From Dryas octopetala (lineage: Eukaryota; Streptophyta; Magnoliopsida; Rosales; Rosaceae), in contig OY992833.1 in assembly GCA_963921425.1 (NCBI GenBank), positions 5,491,228-5,555,227 on the forward strand: a stretch of 64,000 nucleotides of DNA. Direction: 5' to 3'. This document shows, one piece after another, positions 53,641 through 63,850 of the stretch; position 1 is the first letter of the stretch, and each line of letters opens with the position of its first letter. A model generated the notes under the pieces. The model had not been told where the DNA came from. It saw only the letters and a list, made by a program, of their open reading frames with translations, and made no database searches. Position numbers and translations under genes: made by a program.

Positions 53641-56505
53641 TGACAGGACCGCCCCCGGATTCCACCCTGAAATCCGGAGAGGTCCTGCGGGAATCCAAAA
53701 TCAAGGAAAAATCCTACCGAAAATTCGACAGAACCTCCCCTGAAAATGGACTAACCCAGAAATTTCAAACCTGTTAAAAAGCACTTCTAACATATCAACC
53801 ACCTCTACCACAACCAAAATAGGGTCTCAGACCCAGCAATTTCACAGAAATCCAACTTAAAATTTGTAGAATGGTTATCAGAGCTCCTATCCTATTACAA
53901 GGAAATTTTATATAATAAAATGTCGCCTACAAGGTCCGACTAGGGAGATGGACGCGAATGCCTCGACGTTATTGGCTCGACCTCCACCAAAGCCACTACC
54001 TGGGGGGACAATTTAAGACAAAACAAGAAAACGGTGAGACAACTCAGTGAGTGGACAGTTTAATGAAAACGAAAATAAAAGTAAACTTCTTGTTTCAGAA
54101 AATCTTTCAAAACCACATTTAGCACTAAGACCTCACGTTACTCTCTGAACTCCCCCAGTCTTAAAAACCATAAAGTTTACTTAAACTTAAGAAATTCCAT
54201 AAAACAATATATATATTCTCAAATTAACAATTTCTTAAAACAACGAATTGTAAAACATCGTAACAACCTTGATAGAGTTCAAAAGAATCCTTCACTTAAA
54301 ATCATATTTAATATTCTCTGAAAATAACCAAATTCATTTTCCACCATGCTATATACCCTGAATAACCTGGCCATCCACCTGTGCGGAATTCCTGCATCGC
54401 ACAGGCAGGCAATATCCTGGCCATACACACGCGTGAATAAAATCAGCACGTGCAGGCAATCCTGGTCATACGTGCACGCAGAGCAGCCCCCAAAAGGCAA
54501 AGCATCCCGACACACGGCCCAAAGCCTATATGTGTGCCGTGATGGGTCCCAAAGACCTATGTATCTGATAATCTGGAGGGTACTGCAAGAGTGGTTTGAA
54601 AACCATCGTTCATAGCCAAACATAAATCTTTTTCCCACTGAGAGAAATATCATTGAAAACCCTTTTACGAATTTAAATCCATAGGCCCAAAAATGTAATA
54701 TTCAAATTAAATTTAAACTTCATGAGTCAAATCCAAACTTTTCGATAAAACCAAAAATATTAAACAAACCATGTGTGTAAAATAAAGAACCAAATTTCCT
54801 TTCCAAGATCCAACAGCTCTGAAAAATCAACCTGTAAAATCATGTTTTAAACTCACTCGTGAAAGTATTTGAAAACTGAAATTCATCGCCATTGATCAAA
54901 TCCCAAATCAAAATCAAGATTTATCAACACAATTAATTCAAAGGAATTTCATAAATACATTTAAAAACCAAGAATTCACCCGCATTCATTTTGTCTCAAT
55001 CAAAACTCAAATAATCAATAAATAAATTCATAAAATTTAAAAATGCTTTTAAAAACAAAAGTCCACTCACAGTGAGAATCCTAGCTCCGTTCCTCCGCCG
55101 AATCGTTTCGGGCTGCGGTCGTCTCGCCTATAAAATAGATAATCGACGAAATATAATTAGTTCCGACTCAAGGCACTTAAATGTAAATATGTGCTTAACT
55201 TAACGTCACACCCGCCTCCCAATCTAGTTCGACGATTCCCAACCTCCACTCGTAGACCCAAAACTCCTACATGAACACTCCGGAAGCTCCTCGGCTCAGC
55301 CTAACCAAAAACGTCTTAACCAAGATCAATAACTCACTCCTCAATTGTCCAAAATTAATCCTTTACTCATGAATGGCAGCTGGGGTTCGGACTCACTGCA
55401 GGAGCCGTCCAATGTGGCTGCCCCAACTCCAAATTCAACCAAGAAATGCCTAATTCCTCAAACCCACTCAATCCTTCAATCTTAAACCATAATTGGGGTT
55501 CCTAGGAATAGAATTTATTATTTAAAACGACAAAAACAGCCCTCTAGTCCGAAAATTAAAGAACAACCCGAAATGGCTTCAAAACCCAAAAATTTCAAAT
55601 TCCTATATACTCGAAATTAATCAACATCAATTAGCAAAATGAAAACCCAAAGGAAGAGGAAGAAATCTCACCAAAAATAGGGATGAAATGGGCTGAGATT
55701 TGGCCGGAAATCCGGCGAGCAGTGGCGGCGGCTGGGCTTCCTCTGGCCTCGTTCTCGCGCGTGTGGGAGCTGGGCTGACTGGAGGAGGGTCGGGCCGAGC
55801 TGATCGGCCGACGGGGGAGGTCGCCGGGGGTCGGGGTCGATGGGACAGCCGCCGAAAGTGGCTGGGTTGGCTGGGTTGGCCGCGCGCAGAGGAGAGAGAA
55901 GAGAGAGAGAACTCGGGGAGAGAGAAGGCCGGGGGGGTGTTCGGCGCGGTGGGGTGGGGTCACGCTGGTGAGGCTGGCCGGCGAGGGGCGGTCGACGACG
56001 AAGGTGGTGGCTGCTGGGTTGTGGGCGCCGGGAAGGGGGTGCGGGAGAGAGGAAAGAAAAATGGGGAGAGAGGGTGCGGGAGAGAGGATAAATAGAGGGA
56101 GAGAGAATATTCTAGAGAGAGAGAGAATCTTCTAGAAAAAAAATCTGATTTTTAAACCCAATTTGTCCATTTTACGAAATTGCCCCTCACTTTAAACGCC
56201 CATAACTTTCAATCTGTAACTCGGATCGAAGCGTGCTACGTGTCTATGAACTCGGGGGATCGAAACCTATCTAACGGACCCGAAGTCAAAATCGAATTCC
56301 CATTCTTTTTAAAAGTCAACTTTTGGTTAAGCTCAAATTAAAACAAAAATAAATAAATCAAAACTTTAAATCAAAACCCTTTTTATTTTCCAAATAAATA
56401 TTAAAATCTTTAAAATTCAATTCCACATCCTTAAAAAAAATTCTCTTAAAACATAGTTAAATAAAAATTTAAATTTCTAGTGAAAATTTGGGTTGGGTTG
56501 TTACA
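53641..56505 (-). mobile_element. Solo LTR, Gypsy-type, 2865 bp, exact target duplication
   Basis: On the minus strand it runs from TGTAACAACCCAACCC (56505) to GGGGGCGGTCCTGTCA (53641). The 5-bp duplication TTTGG (53636-53640 and 56506-56510) flanks it exactly, so LTR-LTR recombination removed the rest of the element. Strand is inferred from homology to 1310-4123 and 5519-8930. A GC-rich block lies at about 55700-56050, and open frames there (55631-56095) look like low-complexity by-products. Perfect flanks suggest moderate age. Confidence 0.85.
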
Positions 56506-56614
56506 TTTGGGTTCTTATTTTTTTGTTAGAAGAAAAACATTTTGTTAGAATTATGGAGCGCAAATAAAAAATAATGGAGTTTTAGACGCAGTCCTTTGTA
56601 TTCAATGGCATATA

Positions 56615-56979
56615 TGTTGAGAGTAATGTGGAGCAATGTCCCACATCGGAAAACTAAGGCTTAGCATATGTGCTTATAAGTCTTGGGCTTCTCCACCCAT
56701 TGCCAATTGGTTTTGGGTTGGATGCTCTAATTCTATCATGGTATCAGAGCTTGGTTATCCGCGTTTAAGGCCCAACGGTCACACGTGCTCCCACGTCACT
56801 CAATACAATTTGTTCACGTGTAAGGCTCAAAAATCTCGCCACACGTGCGGGGGCGTGTTGAGAGTAATGTGGAGCAATATCCCACATCGGAAAACTAAGG
56901 CTTAGCATATGTACTTATAAATCTTGGGCCTCTCCACCCATTGCCAACTGGTTTTGGGTTGGATGCTCTAATTCTATCA
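56615..56979 (+). mobile_element. TRIM (terminal-repeat retrotransposon in miniature), 365 bp
   Basis: Two 124-bp LTRs (56615-56738 and 56856-56979) start TGTTGAGAGTAATGTGG and end CTAATTCTATCA. A primer-binding site TGGTATCAGAGC follows the first, a GCGGGGGCG purine-rich tract precedes the second, and ATATA duplicates flank it (56610-56614 and 56980-56984). The internal part is 117 bp without coding. The LTRs differ at about five sites, all transitions, near 4 percent, giving roughly 1.5-3 million years at the usual rates. It looks whole for a TRIM. Confidence 0.92.
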
Positions 56980-57262
56980 ATATATAGTATTACTGTTTTT
57001 TCTTAGACAAACTGTTTGACCTTTTCTCATTTAGATCTGTTTTAACGTACAAGCAGGCAAGTACTCATCTATTTCAGTTCCTTTATTATTTTTTGCCTAC
57101 TTTTTGTTTTGAAAATCATGAATATATAACTATACATGTAGTACGACTTGTGTGCTGTATGTTTCTCATGGTTTCAGTGTTCAATTAGTTAGTTATAATG
57201 ATATATAGGATGCATATATGCATGTTAATATGCAAATATATAGTTAGGTAGCAAGTACATAC

Positions 57263-57424
57263 CCAATGAAATCTTCAGCTTCTTTGATCCTTCATATTTG
57301 CTGCATTTCCTCGGGTCATCGTCCTCGTTTCTGTACCCACTTTTACATGAACAAGTGTAATTTTCGGGTGTATTTTCGCAGCTTCCATTCTCGCAGAAGT
57401 TTTTAGACAAGCACTCATCTTCAT
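57263..57424 (-). pseudogene. EGF-domain exon of the WAK locus
   Basis: The 162-nt exon between AATTTTCAG|ATGAAG and TTGG|GTATGT codes DEDECLSKNFCENGSC, then YTCSCKSGYRNEDDDP, a calcium-type EGF module (DExxC, six Cys pattern) typical just before the membrane segment of WAKs. The exon itself is undamaged and joins the kinase exon in phase. It is listed as a pseudogene because the gene it belongs to is broken elsewhere. A remnant of an ectodomain exon ends 330 nt upstream (57755), a normal intron distance. Confidence 0.8.
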
Positions 57425-57754
57425 CTGAAAATTAAGAAAGGAAAACTAATATAAATCTATATATCACACATCAATCAGATTAATTAAATCCTTATTTTTG
57501 AAACTTACTTTCCAGCTGCAAGAACAACAAATTTATGTGTTTAACATATTGTATTCATATATATAGGCTAGTTCGGACGTTTGAACATAGCACTGAGTGT
57601 TTAGTGACCATTATAGACCTCTCAGTAGTGTAAAATTTCTTAGCGCCAAATAATTTGATCTAGTTTGTCGGCCTTTATGTTAGGGTTTAACTCTGAATTG
57701 TTAAACTCTAACATAAATGCCTCCTAAGATGTGTGTGCATGTATATGGATCACC

Positions 57755-58345
57755 TTGGCAACCATTTGGGAGATATGGGTTTCCTTGGTAATAACTAATC
57801 ATTCCCAAGAGAGATAAGCTGGGTTGGGACGAACAGGAGCAAGACCAATATCATCAGCATGAGGCGCAGAAGAAGAGCCATCAACATATTTGAAGAAGTC
57901 ATGACCAATTAAGAAGGGCCGCATCTGACTTGCCCAAAGTAAATAATTAGACTCAGAGAGCTTGAGGAAAGTGGCAACATTAGGACCAGACGGGGAGAAG
58001 GAAGAGACAGAAGAGCTAGCAGCATTGGGGTCAGCCATGGGAACGAAGAGAGAAGAGAAAGAAGAGAGAGAGGATCGACTAGGGGTAGGGCAAGAAAGAA
58101 ACCACTTAGTTCGATAGAACCTCTGATACCATGTAGAAATTGATAATTTGATAATTCTATTAAACGTGTTAACACATATTTATACAAGCCTAAAACTTAA
58201 TATGCAAGCAACAGACTGCTTGATGTACAAGAATTCAACAATCACAAGGAATAGCCAATCCTAACACTAGAAGGAGACAAGACCTTATCTAGGTAGGAGA
58301 CTATTATTAACAAACGCACTTGCTATTTCCCTTGCATGCAAAATT
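57755..58345 (-). pseudogene. Remnant of a WAK ectodomain exon, split by a Copia fragment
   Basis: Two short pieces survive. At about 58315-58345 the minus strand reads ACKGNSKC; at 57794-57755 it reads [12 protein letters not shown] up to a donor (CAAG|GTGATC). Both match the exon at 60687-61597 (ACKANSKC and YQGNPYLP). The sequence between is a Copia fragment (57795-58312). Its spacing to the EGF exon suggests this remnant was the original partner of the kinase gene. Confidence 0.65.
57795..58312 (-). mobile_element. Copia-type fragment: LTR plus start of gag
   Basis: Minus strand: a 181-bp LTR from TGTTAATAATAGTC (58312) to AATTTCTACA (58132), a primer-binding site TGGTATCAGAGG (58131-58120), then a gag start (MADPNAASSSVSSFSPSGPN, SESNYLLWASQMRPF). 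The element is broken off in gag; no pol or second LTR is present. Confidence 0.75.
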
Positions 58346-59301
58346 AGATAAATTGAAAACCATTAATACATCTAATTGTGATTGAATAAATAGAGGGTAT
58401 ATAATAATTTTGTAAACACTTAAAATGATAATCCTTTAATCAAATGGTTAAACGATTTTTGGTTTATCTAATGTTTTGCAAAGAAGATACTTGTAAGGAG
58501 ACTTAGAAAATAAGCTGCTACGATCATCGAATTAAAATGCGGAGTGAGTCCTACAAGTACGTCATACCTTATTAATTATGTTTAAAATGAGATATACTTC
58601 AATGAAAAGAGATTATATATATATATATATATACAAGCATATATAGAACCACGTACACATTTTGACCCACTCTTTAGACCCTTGGATCTTTTATGTATTA
58701 GATGTGTCTGCAACGGAAAAAACTTACCTATTCTCATATTGTAGTGATATGAAATCTCTTTAAGAAAGAGATAGAGACAATAAATGAGAGAAAAAAAGTG
58801 AGAGAAGAGAGAGAGAGGCAATGAGAGAGGGGGGATGACATGTGGTATCACATGGACGGATAGGTAAGTTCTTCTCGTCTACAATATGTAATATATATAT
58901 ATATAAGAGTGCTCTAAAGCTAACTAATTAGTAAATTAATACAAAATTAACCATGCTTTTAGACTCACTACATAACTAATCTCCTAATCCAAACCGTCTA
59001 TTTTTTAAGTCATACTTCAAAGATCATCATTGTAAAAAATCAACAACATTAGAAATCATTTAGCCATCTAATTGTGATCAAATCAAAATAGACGATCACT
59101 ATTTTCGATAAAAACATATAAATAATTGTTACCATAATCAAATGGCTAAATGACTTCCGATTTTGGAGATTTTTTATAGAAATGATCTTTGAAGTAGGGT
59201 CTAAAAATGTATGGTTCGGATTTTGAAATTATATTGTGCAGTAGGCCCAATAGGGTGGTTAGCTTTGTATTAACTTGCTAACCAGTTAGTTTTAGAGCAT
59301 T

Positions 59302-59335
<34 letters not shown>

Positions 59336-59515
59336 AAGGGATAAGAGGGAGTAAGGTCAAATTTGCAAATACTTCAAAAATACCTCCACTTAAAAAAATA
59401 GGTATTTATAACATCATTTATTAATTAAAGAAAAAAGGTAAAATAGAATAATAAAAATAAATACAAAATTACACCCTTATTTTTAGCAACTCACTTTCCC
59501 ACCACTTTTATTTTA
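58346..59515. other. Spacer with AT microsatellites and a foldback MITE
   Basis: No gene. AT runs lie at about 58614-58633, 58894-58903 and 59310-59335. The MITE 58908-59291 occupies the centre. Confidence 0.45.
58908..59291. mobile_element. Foldback MITE of about 384 bp
   Basis: Inverted arms start GCTCTAAAGCTAACTAATTA on the left and, in reverse complement, GCTCTAAAACTAACTGGTTA on the right, with inner matches such as ACTTCAAAGATCAT. It sits between two TA microsatellites, so a target duplication cannot be read reliably. The inner pattern (AAATCATTTAGCCATCTAAT) recalls the MITE at 47401-47725. Confidence 0.7.
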
Positions 59516-60586
59516 GAGTGCAAATTTGCTCACCACCTCTAAAAGTGGTAAGCATAACCACTTTATTAATTTATAGGGTGACATATGTCTTCTAAATTAA
59601 CTCTAGTTAACAATTTTGAATTAATAAATTCTGATATAATAATGAGGTGAGAGAAAATTTCTTTCTTCCAAAACTCTCATGTCTTTATCAATTCTCACAC
59701 TCTCTCTCCCCTTTATTTTTATTTTCCTAATTTTGCTCCTTACTTTTTTTTTTTCTTCTCTTTTATTCCAGTATGCACTTTTTTCTTTACACTGCACTCT
59801 TTCGTCACATTACCCTATTACACCCATTTTTTATTTATTCACCCTGCACTATCTTTCATCACACATTTGAAAGAAATTTCCAGAATTTGTTATATTCATT
59901 ATTCCAATTGAAGACCTCTTTTAAGCATGTAACAATTGAAGACCTCATTTTTAATCTAAAACAGTCAAAAACCTCATTTTTATACTTATTATTCCATAAT
60001 TTATTTTAAGTTAATTGTTCATTCAAAATTATAACATAATAAATTGTTTTGGTCTGCTTTAAATTCTTAATTTTGAATGAAAAAACTACATGAGGTCCCC
60101 ATAGGGTTCTTACATGAAGCCCAATATATCATAATTTTACAAAACACACAATACTACCGACCCAAAAATATTGTTGTTGCAATGCAACACAACTATGCTA
60201 AAGTTAACATATCAGAAATCATGTGTAAATGACATTTACAACTTTTCTCTTCAAACACTGCATCAAATTAAGCCTGAAAAATTTAACTGACGAGATGATC
60301 CTTGAGTTGTTGGTTGAGTGCTTGAAAAGACATAGGGTGTCAAAAAAGAAATAAAAGAAAAGATTTACTCAGAAAAAAAAAATAAATAAATAAAGAGGAG
60401 AGAGAGCGTGAGAATTGAAAAAAGTAGATAAGTTTTAGAAGAAAGAGATTTTCTCTCACCTCATTATTATATCAGAATTTATTAATTCAAAATTGTTAAC
60501 TAGAGTTAGTTTAGATGACACATGTCCCTATATGAATAAAGTGGTGATGCTCACCACTTTTAGAGATGGTGACCAAATTTGCACTA
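59516..60586. mobile_element. Mutator-like foldback element, 1071 bp
   Basis: Arms of about 230 bp: GAGTGCAAATTTGCTCACCA at the left end faces TAGTGCAAATTTGGTCACCA on the other strand at the right end, and similarity continues through TAAAAGTGG, TTAACTAGAG or its complement, and ATTATTATATCAGAATTTAT. An exact 9-bp duplication TTTATTTTA (59507-59515 and 60587-60595) flanks it. The centre is AT-rich, without a convincing ORF. Confidence 0.85.
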
Positions 60587-60686
60587 TTTATTTTAAGACA
60601 AATCAACTATTAAAAATTTTAATTGCATGTTTGGAAAGTTTAATATATTGGCACGTAGACTAGTATGTATAAAGCTAAAACATCAC

Positions 60687-61597
60687 CTTGGCAACCGTCT
60701 GTGGGAGATATGGGTTTCCTTGGTAACCCAGCAAGCACTGGCAAATGTAGCCATTGATCCGATCGGCAGACTTGACACACTTGCTATTTGCTTTGCATGC
60801 ATAATCCTCCTTCTTTTTTGCTGCATCACATGGGTCAACTGGGCCGTCTAGGCCATCCCCAATTGCCCAATTGAGAACCAGTGGAAGCATCTTTATATTT
60901 TTCAGTAGTTCAAAACTTTTGCTGGAGAAATTGAACTGGGTTTGTTCCACAAGGAGGGCGTAGCTACATGGGTTAAAGTCCCATACATATTTATGATTGT
61001 AATAGCTACTCAAATTGATAGTACCATTTTGGAGTCCTTTGGGGATGGAAGTTTGGCAGCACCCAGCGCCAGAGCAGGAGTGACCTCAATCTGATCAAAG
61101 CTTTCAATGGTGTCACGGAAGGATATGCATCCTGTTATGAGCCTGTCTTGGCCTATGTAACCTTCAATAAATGTTTTAGTGTCACAACCCACGGCAATGA
61201 ACTTGTTTTTGGTGCTAGAGATGGTGTAGGGAGGATCGACCCACAACCAGGGAACGTTGTTCTCATAACGTTCGCCCGAGCGCGTATAGCAATCTCTGGC
61301 CACATAGTGTTGAATTTTTAGCTCTCCCTCATCAAGGGATATGTTAGTAACACGGAGGTTGCTTTTCCTCAAATTCACCGATCCATCAGCCTCACAATTG
61401 ATGAAAAAACTCTCATTCAGATAACAACCTGCTTTAAGGCCAAATGGATATGGAATTGTAAGATTACCACAGTGGGTTGGGCAGCCAGGCTTGGCTTGAG
61501 GAGGCAGGGCTTGAGCTGCTGCTGTTGTAGTTGCAGCTGCTAATATTAGCAAAGAGAGTTGCATGATAATTAGCATAATCCTCCCATGTAAGGCCAT
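60687..61597 (-). pseudogene. WAK-like ectodomain exon with signal peptide, frameshifted
   Basis: ATG at 61597 starts MALHGRIMLIIMQLSLLILA, a signal peptide, then the galacturonan-binding WAK domain (GCPTHCGNLTIPYPFG, AGCYLNESFFINCE, IAVGCDTKTF). The frame is lost near 61085: [19 protein letters not shown], the family continuation, lies in another frame that goes on to [20 protein letters not shown] and the EGF-like [10 protein letters not shown] ... [15 protein letters not shown] second shift of +2 lies just before the donor (CCAAG|GTGATG, 60687/60686). WAK extracellular parts bind pectin. Two frameshifts argue for a pseudogene. It may be the first exon of a tandem WAK duplicate rather than the partner of the kinase exon. 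Confidence 0.8.
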
Positions 61598-61626
61598 GAT
61601 CGACAACCACTTACACTACAAGAAAA

Positions 61627-62764
61627 TCAAGCAAAGGCAACCAATTTTTTTTGGTAGGCATAGAGGCAACTGCCACTGTTTTTAGTTTGTATTGTCTCTT
61701 GCCACACTGTAGTCACCATATAGCATGTTGGAGGTTGGTGTTGGGGTGGCAAGGGAGCTAAGGCCACCCACATGAAAGAATGGTGGTAGCTTCTGCCAAA
61801 ACCTGACATGTCAGTCTGCAAGGCCCGGTCCTCACCAATGCTGCAGTTAGTGGGTTTCACTTGTTCACCATCTCTATTGAGGTTGCTATATTGGTGGAGG
61901 ATTGATATTATTAAATAATGTTATGCCATGATTTTTTCTACTATCTTATTAAAAGTAGGTATGAATGCTCACTAATTCCAACCATTGCTTGCTGCACTCC
62001 CACCTTATTGATATTAGTTTCTGATTTGGTTGCAAATATTACATATCCTCCACCATGCAAGAACTTTGTTGACTATTTAACTGAGATTGAGAATGCATTT
62101 TCTCACCAAAATGATTGCTGCAGTGAGATTGAATGTACTGTAGTGTCCAATTAAAATTGCATTTGCAACAGTCCGAATATGCATTTTTCAGTTCCAGTGT
62201 GCTCTTATAATACTAAGGATGCTTGTAATGGCTGTTACACCATATTGTTTATAAAATGTGGAAAGCCTACGCTAATATTGGAGCAAGCATGCTTAACTTT
62301 CAGTCCAGCAATCCCATTAATAGGAAGGGTATGTAGCAGAACCTCAATGTCATATCAGAAAAATAAAAAACCAAATAATTGACAACTCAAGTTACACAGC
62401 TGAACCCACACAGCCTTTCTTCATTGATGCAAATACGACTTGCTATATACATTGAAATTGCATGTTTAATTCAAGTAGCGGTTCAAGTGCATAGTTACAA
62501 CCATTCTAATTAATTACCCCATACTTTTCACAATTTTTAAAACAAAATGAAACTTAGATACCAAAAACAACAAAAGCATAATCACTAGCTGCGCAACACT
62601 TAGTCATATGATCCCAATAGAATATCCACACTTCCAAACTTGGTGATATATATCATAGTCTAAACCATAATATAACCCACCAAGTTTATAGTTCTATCAC
62701 AAAAGCTGTTCAAAATACCAGCAGTATATTACTCAAAACAACAAAAGTATTCTTACTGGCAGCC
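61627..62764 (-). other. Subterminal and 3' non-coding region of CACTA-3
   Basis: Near the terminus short motifs such as AGGCAACTGCCACTG and TTGGTAGGCATAGAGGCAAC are seen, typical of subterminal repeats. No gene is recognised; open frames at 61627-62382 are low-scoring. Confidence 0.4.
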
Positions 62765-63425
62765 ATGATTTCTTTTGCTATGTCGATCAGTTGTGTTGTG
62801 ACCTCCCAACCCCGCTGCTTGAAGCGCTTGCATCTCCCGCATCACCATCCTCTGCTCTCAGGTCCTACTACATCTGAAAATATCTTATTGCAGACAGCAG
62901 GAGTGATAGGTGGGTTTTCTTGCATCTCCTCATACTCTGCCACAAGCCTATCCATCTCATCACGTCAATCCAACTAGGAGTTGTTAAAACATGTACATGT
63001 TTATGTCAACCAATAGAAAAATCCTACCTGCCTAATACTATTTTTTTCTCTAATGAAGTAACATTAATGTGGCTGCATTCTTGGTGAGAGTAGTTAGTGC
63101 ATCACCAAACTTACCATGATTTCCCGAGAAGCCTCATCAATAGGGTTGTCATTTGTTTTGCGGTGAGTTAATTTGAATAGCTCAATTCGGTTTGGTTCCT
63201 GACCATCGTGATCCTGTGCCTGTAAAGAAAAACTCACTCTTTAAATAATAAAACCATATGGCTTTAAAAATGCATTGCTTACTTCAGATAGCATGTAAGG
63301 TCACAAAGTATTGGGAGTCTATTTACTTACGTATTCATCCCTCAGTTGCGCGTGTGACTTCGTTCCACTAATGTGTCCCACTAAAAGCTTCCCTCTGTTA
63401 ACTGTGTTAATTGCACAGCGTTTCC
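62765..63425 (-). pseudogene. Transposase_24 (TNPA-like) gene of CACTA-3, partial
   Basis: Minus-strand exons: about 63425-63332 (CAINTVNRGKLLVGHISGT, QLRDEY, donor GTAAGT), about 63223-63117 (GQEPNRIELFKLTHRKTN, IDEASREIM), and about 62970-62800 (LVAEYEEMQENPPI, NKIFSDVVGPESRGW). The order and exon edges match CACTA-1 (AINIINRGKQTMRHSTGT; EPDRIEFFKLTHRKPNGEP). Upstream exons would lie beyond the Sirevirus-like sequence at 63.57-63.85 kb or outside the window. Whether the frame is fully intact is unclear. Confidence 0.7.
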
Positions 63426-63569
63426 ATTCCATACACACCATTAGAAACTTAATAAATAAAAGCACATTATCATGGGTGTGTTTCTATGACTATCCATATT
63501 CTAAACTCTAGATCACTGCCAAATAGGATTTCTTTTATGAAAAAAAGTGATGTAGGACAAGCAAAGGTT

Positions 63570-63850
63570 TTGAAGAATGAAGACCGGACCGCCCATTCAG
63601 GTCCGGTTCTCCAGAACCTCCCCTAGTGAAAATATAGCTCAAGTATAATTTTCCCGACTGGAGGTCCGGACTTCCAATAAGAGGTCCGGACCTCCCTGCA
63701 TGAAATCTCAATTTCAACCTGCGTCATCTCTGGAGATCCGGTTCTCACAAGCAACGACTGGACCTCCCTGCGTGCAAATTCCATTTCACTACTGCTACCT
63801 TCTCTGGAGATCCGGTCCTCTAGTGTAGAGTCCGGACCTTCTCCCCTCAT
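63570..63850. repeat. CCGG-centred palindrome cluster (site 4)
   Basis: GAGGTCCGGACCTC at 63681-63694 is a perfect 14-bp palindrome. Near-copies stand at about 63583, 63600, 63661, 63731, 63749, 63809 and 63830, spaced by 15-60 bp. The arrangement recalls sites 1-3, suggesting a Sirevirus-type LTR piece in CACTA-3. LTR ends were not identified. Confidence 0.7.

Larger units (their letters stand above)
49125..57262 (-). other. Giant intron of the WAK pseudogene, filled with transposons
   Basis: The EGF exon ends at a GG|GTATGT donor (57263/57262) and the kinase exon begins at 49124 after TGCAG. Splicing gives an in-phase join (one base plus two). The 8138-nt intron holds CACTA-2 (49323-52871), a solo LTR (53641-56505) and a TRIM (56615-56979). 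Residual unique sequence (52880-53635, 56985-57262) is AT-rich without genes. Confidence 0.7.

Noticed and set aside
55631-56095. Open frames of 110 and 131 codons in a GC-rich block
   Set aside because: They lie on opposite strands of the same solo LTR and are compositionally driven; no recognisable protein.
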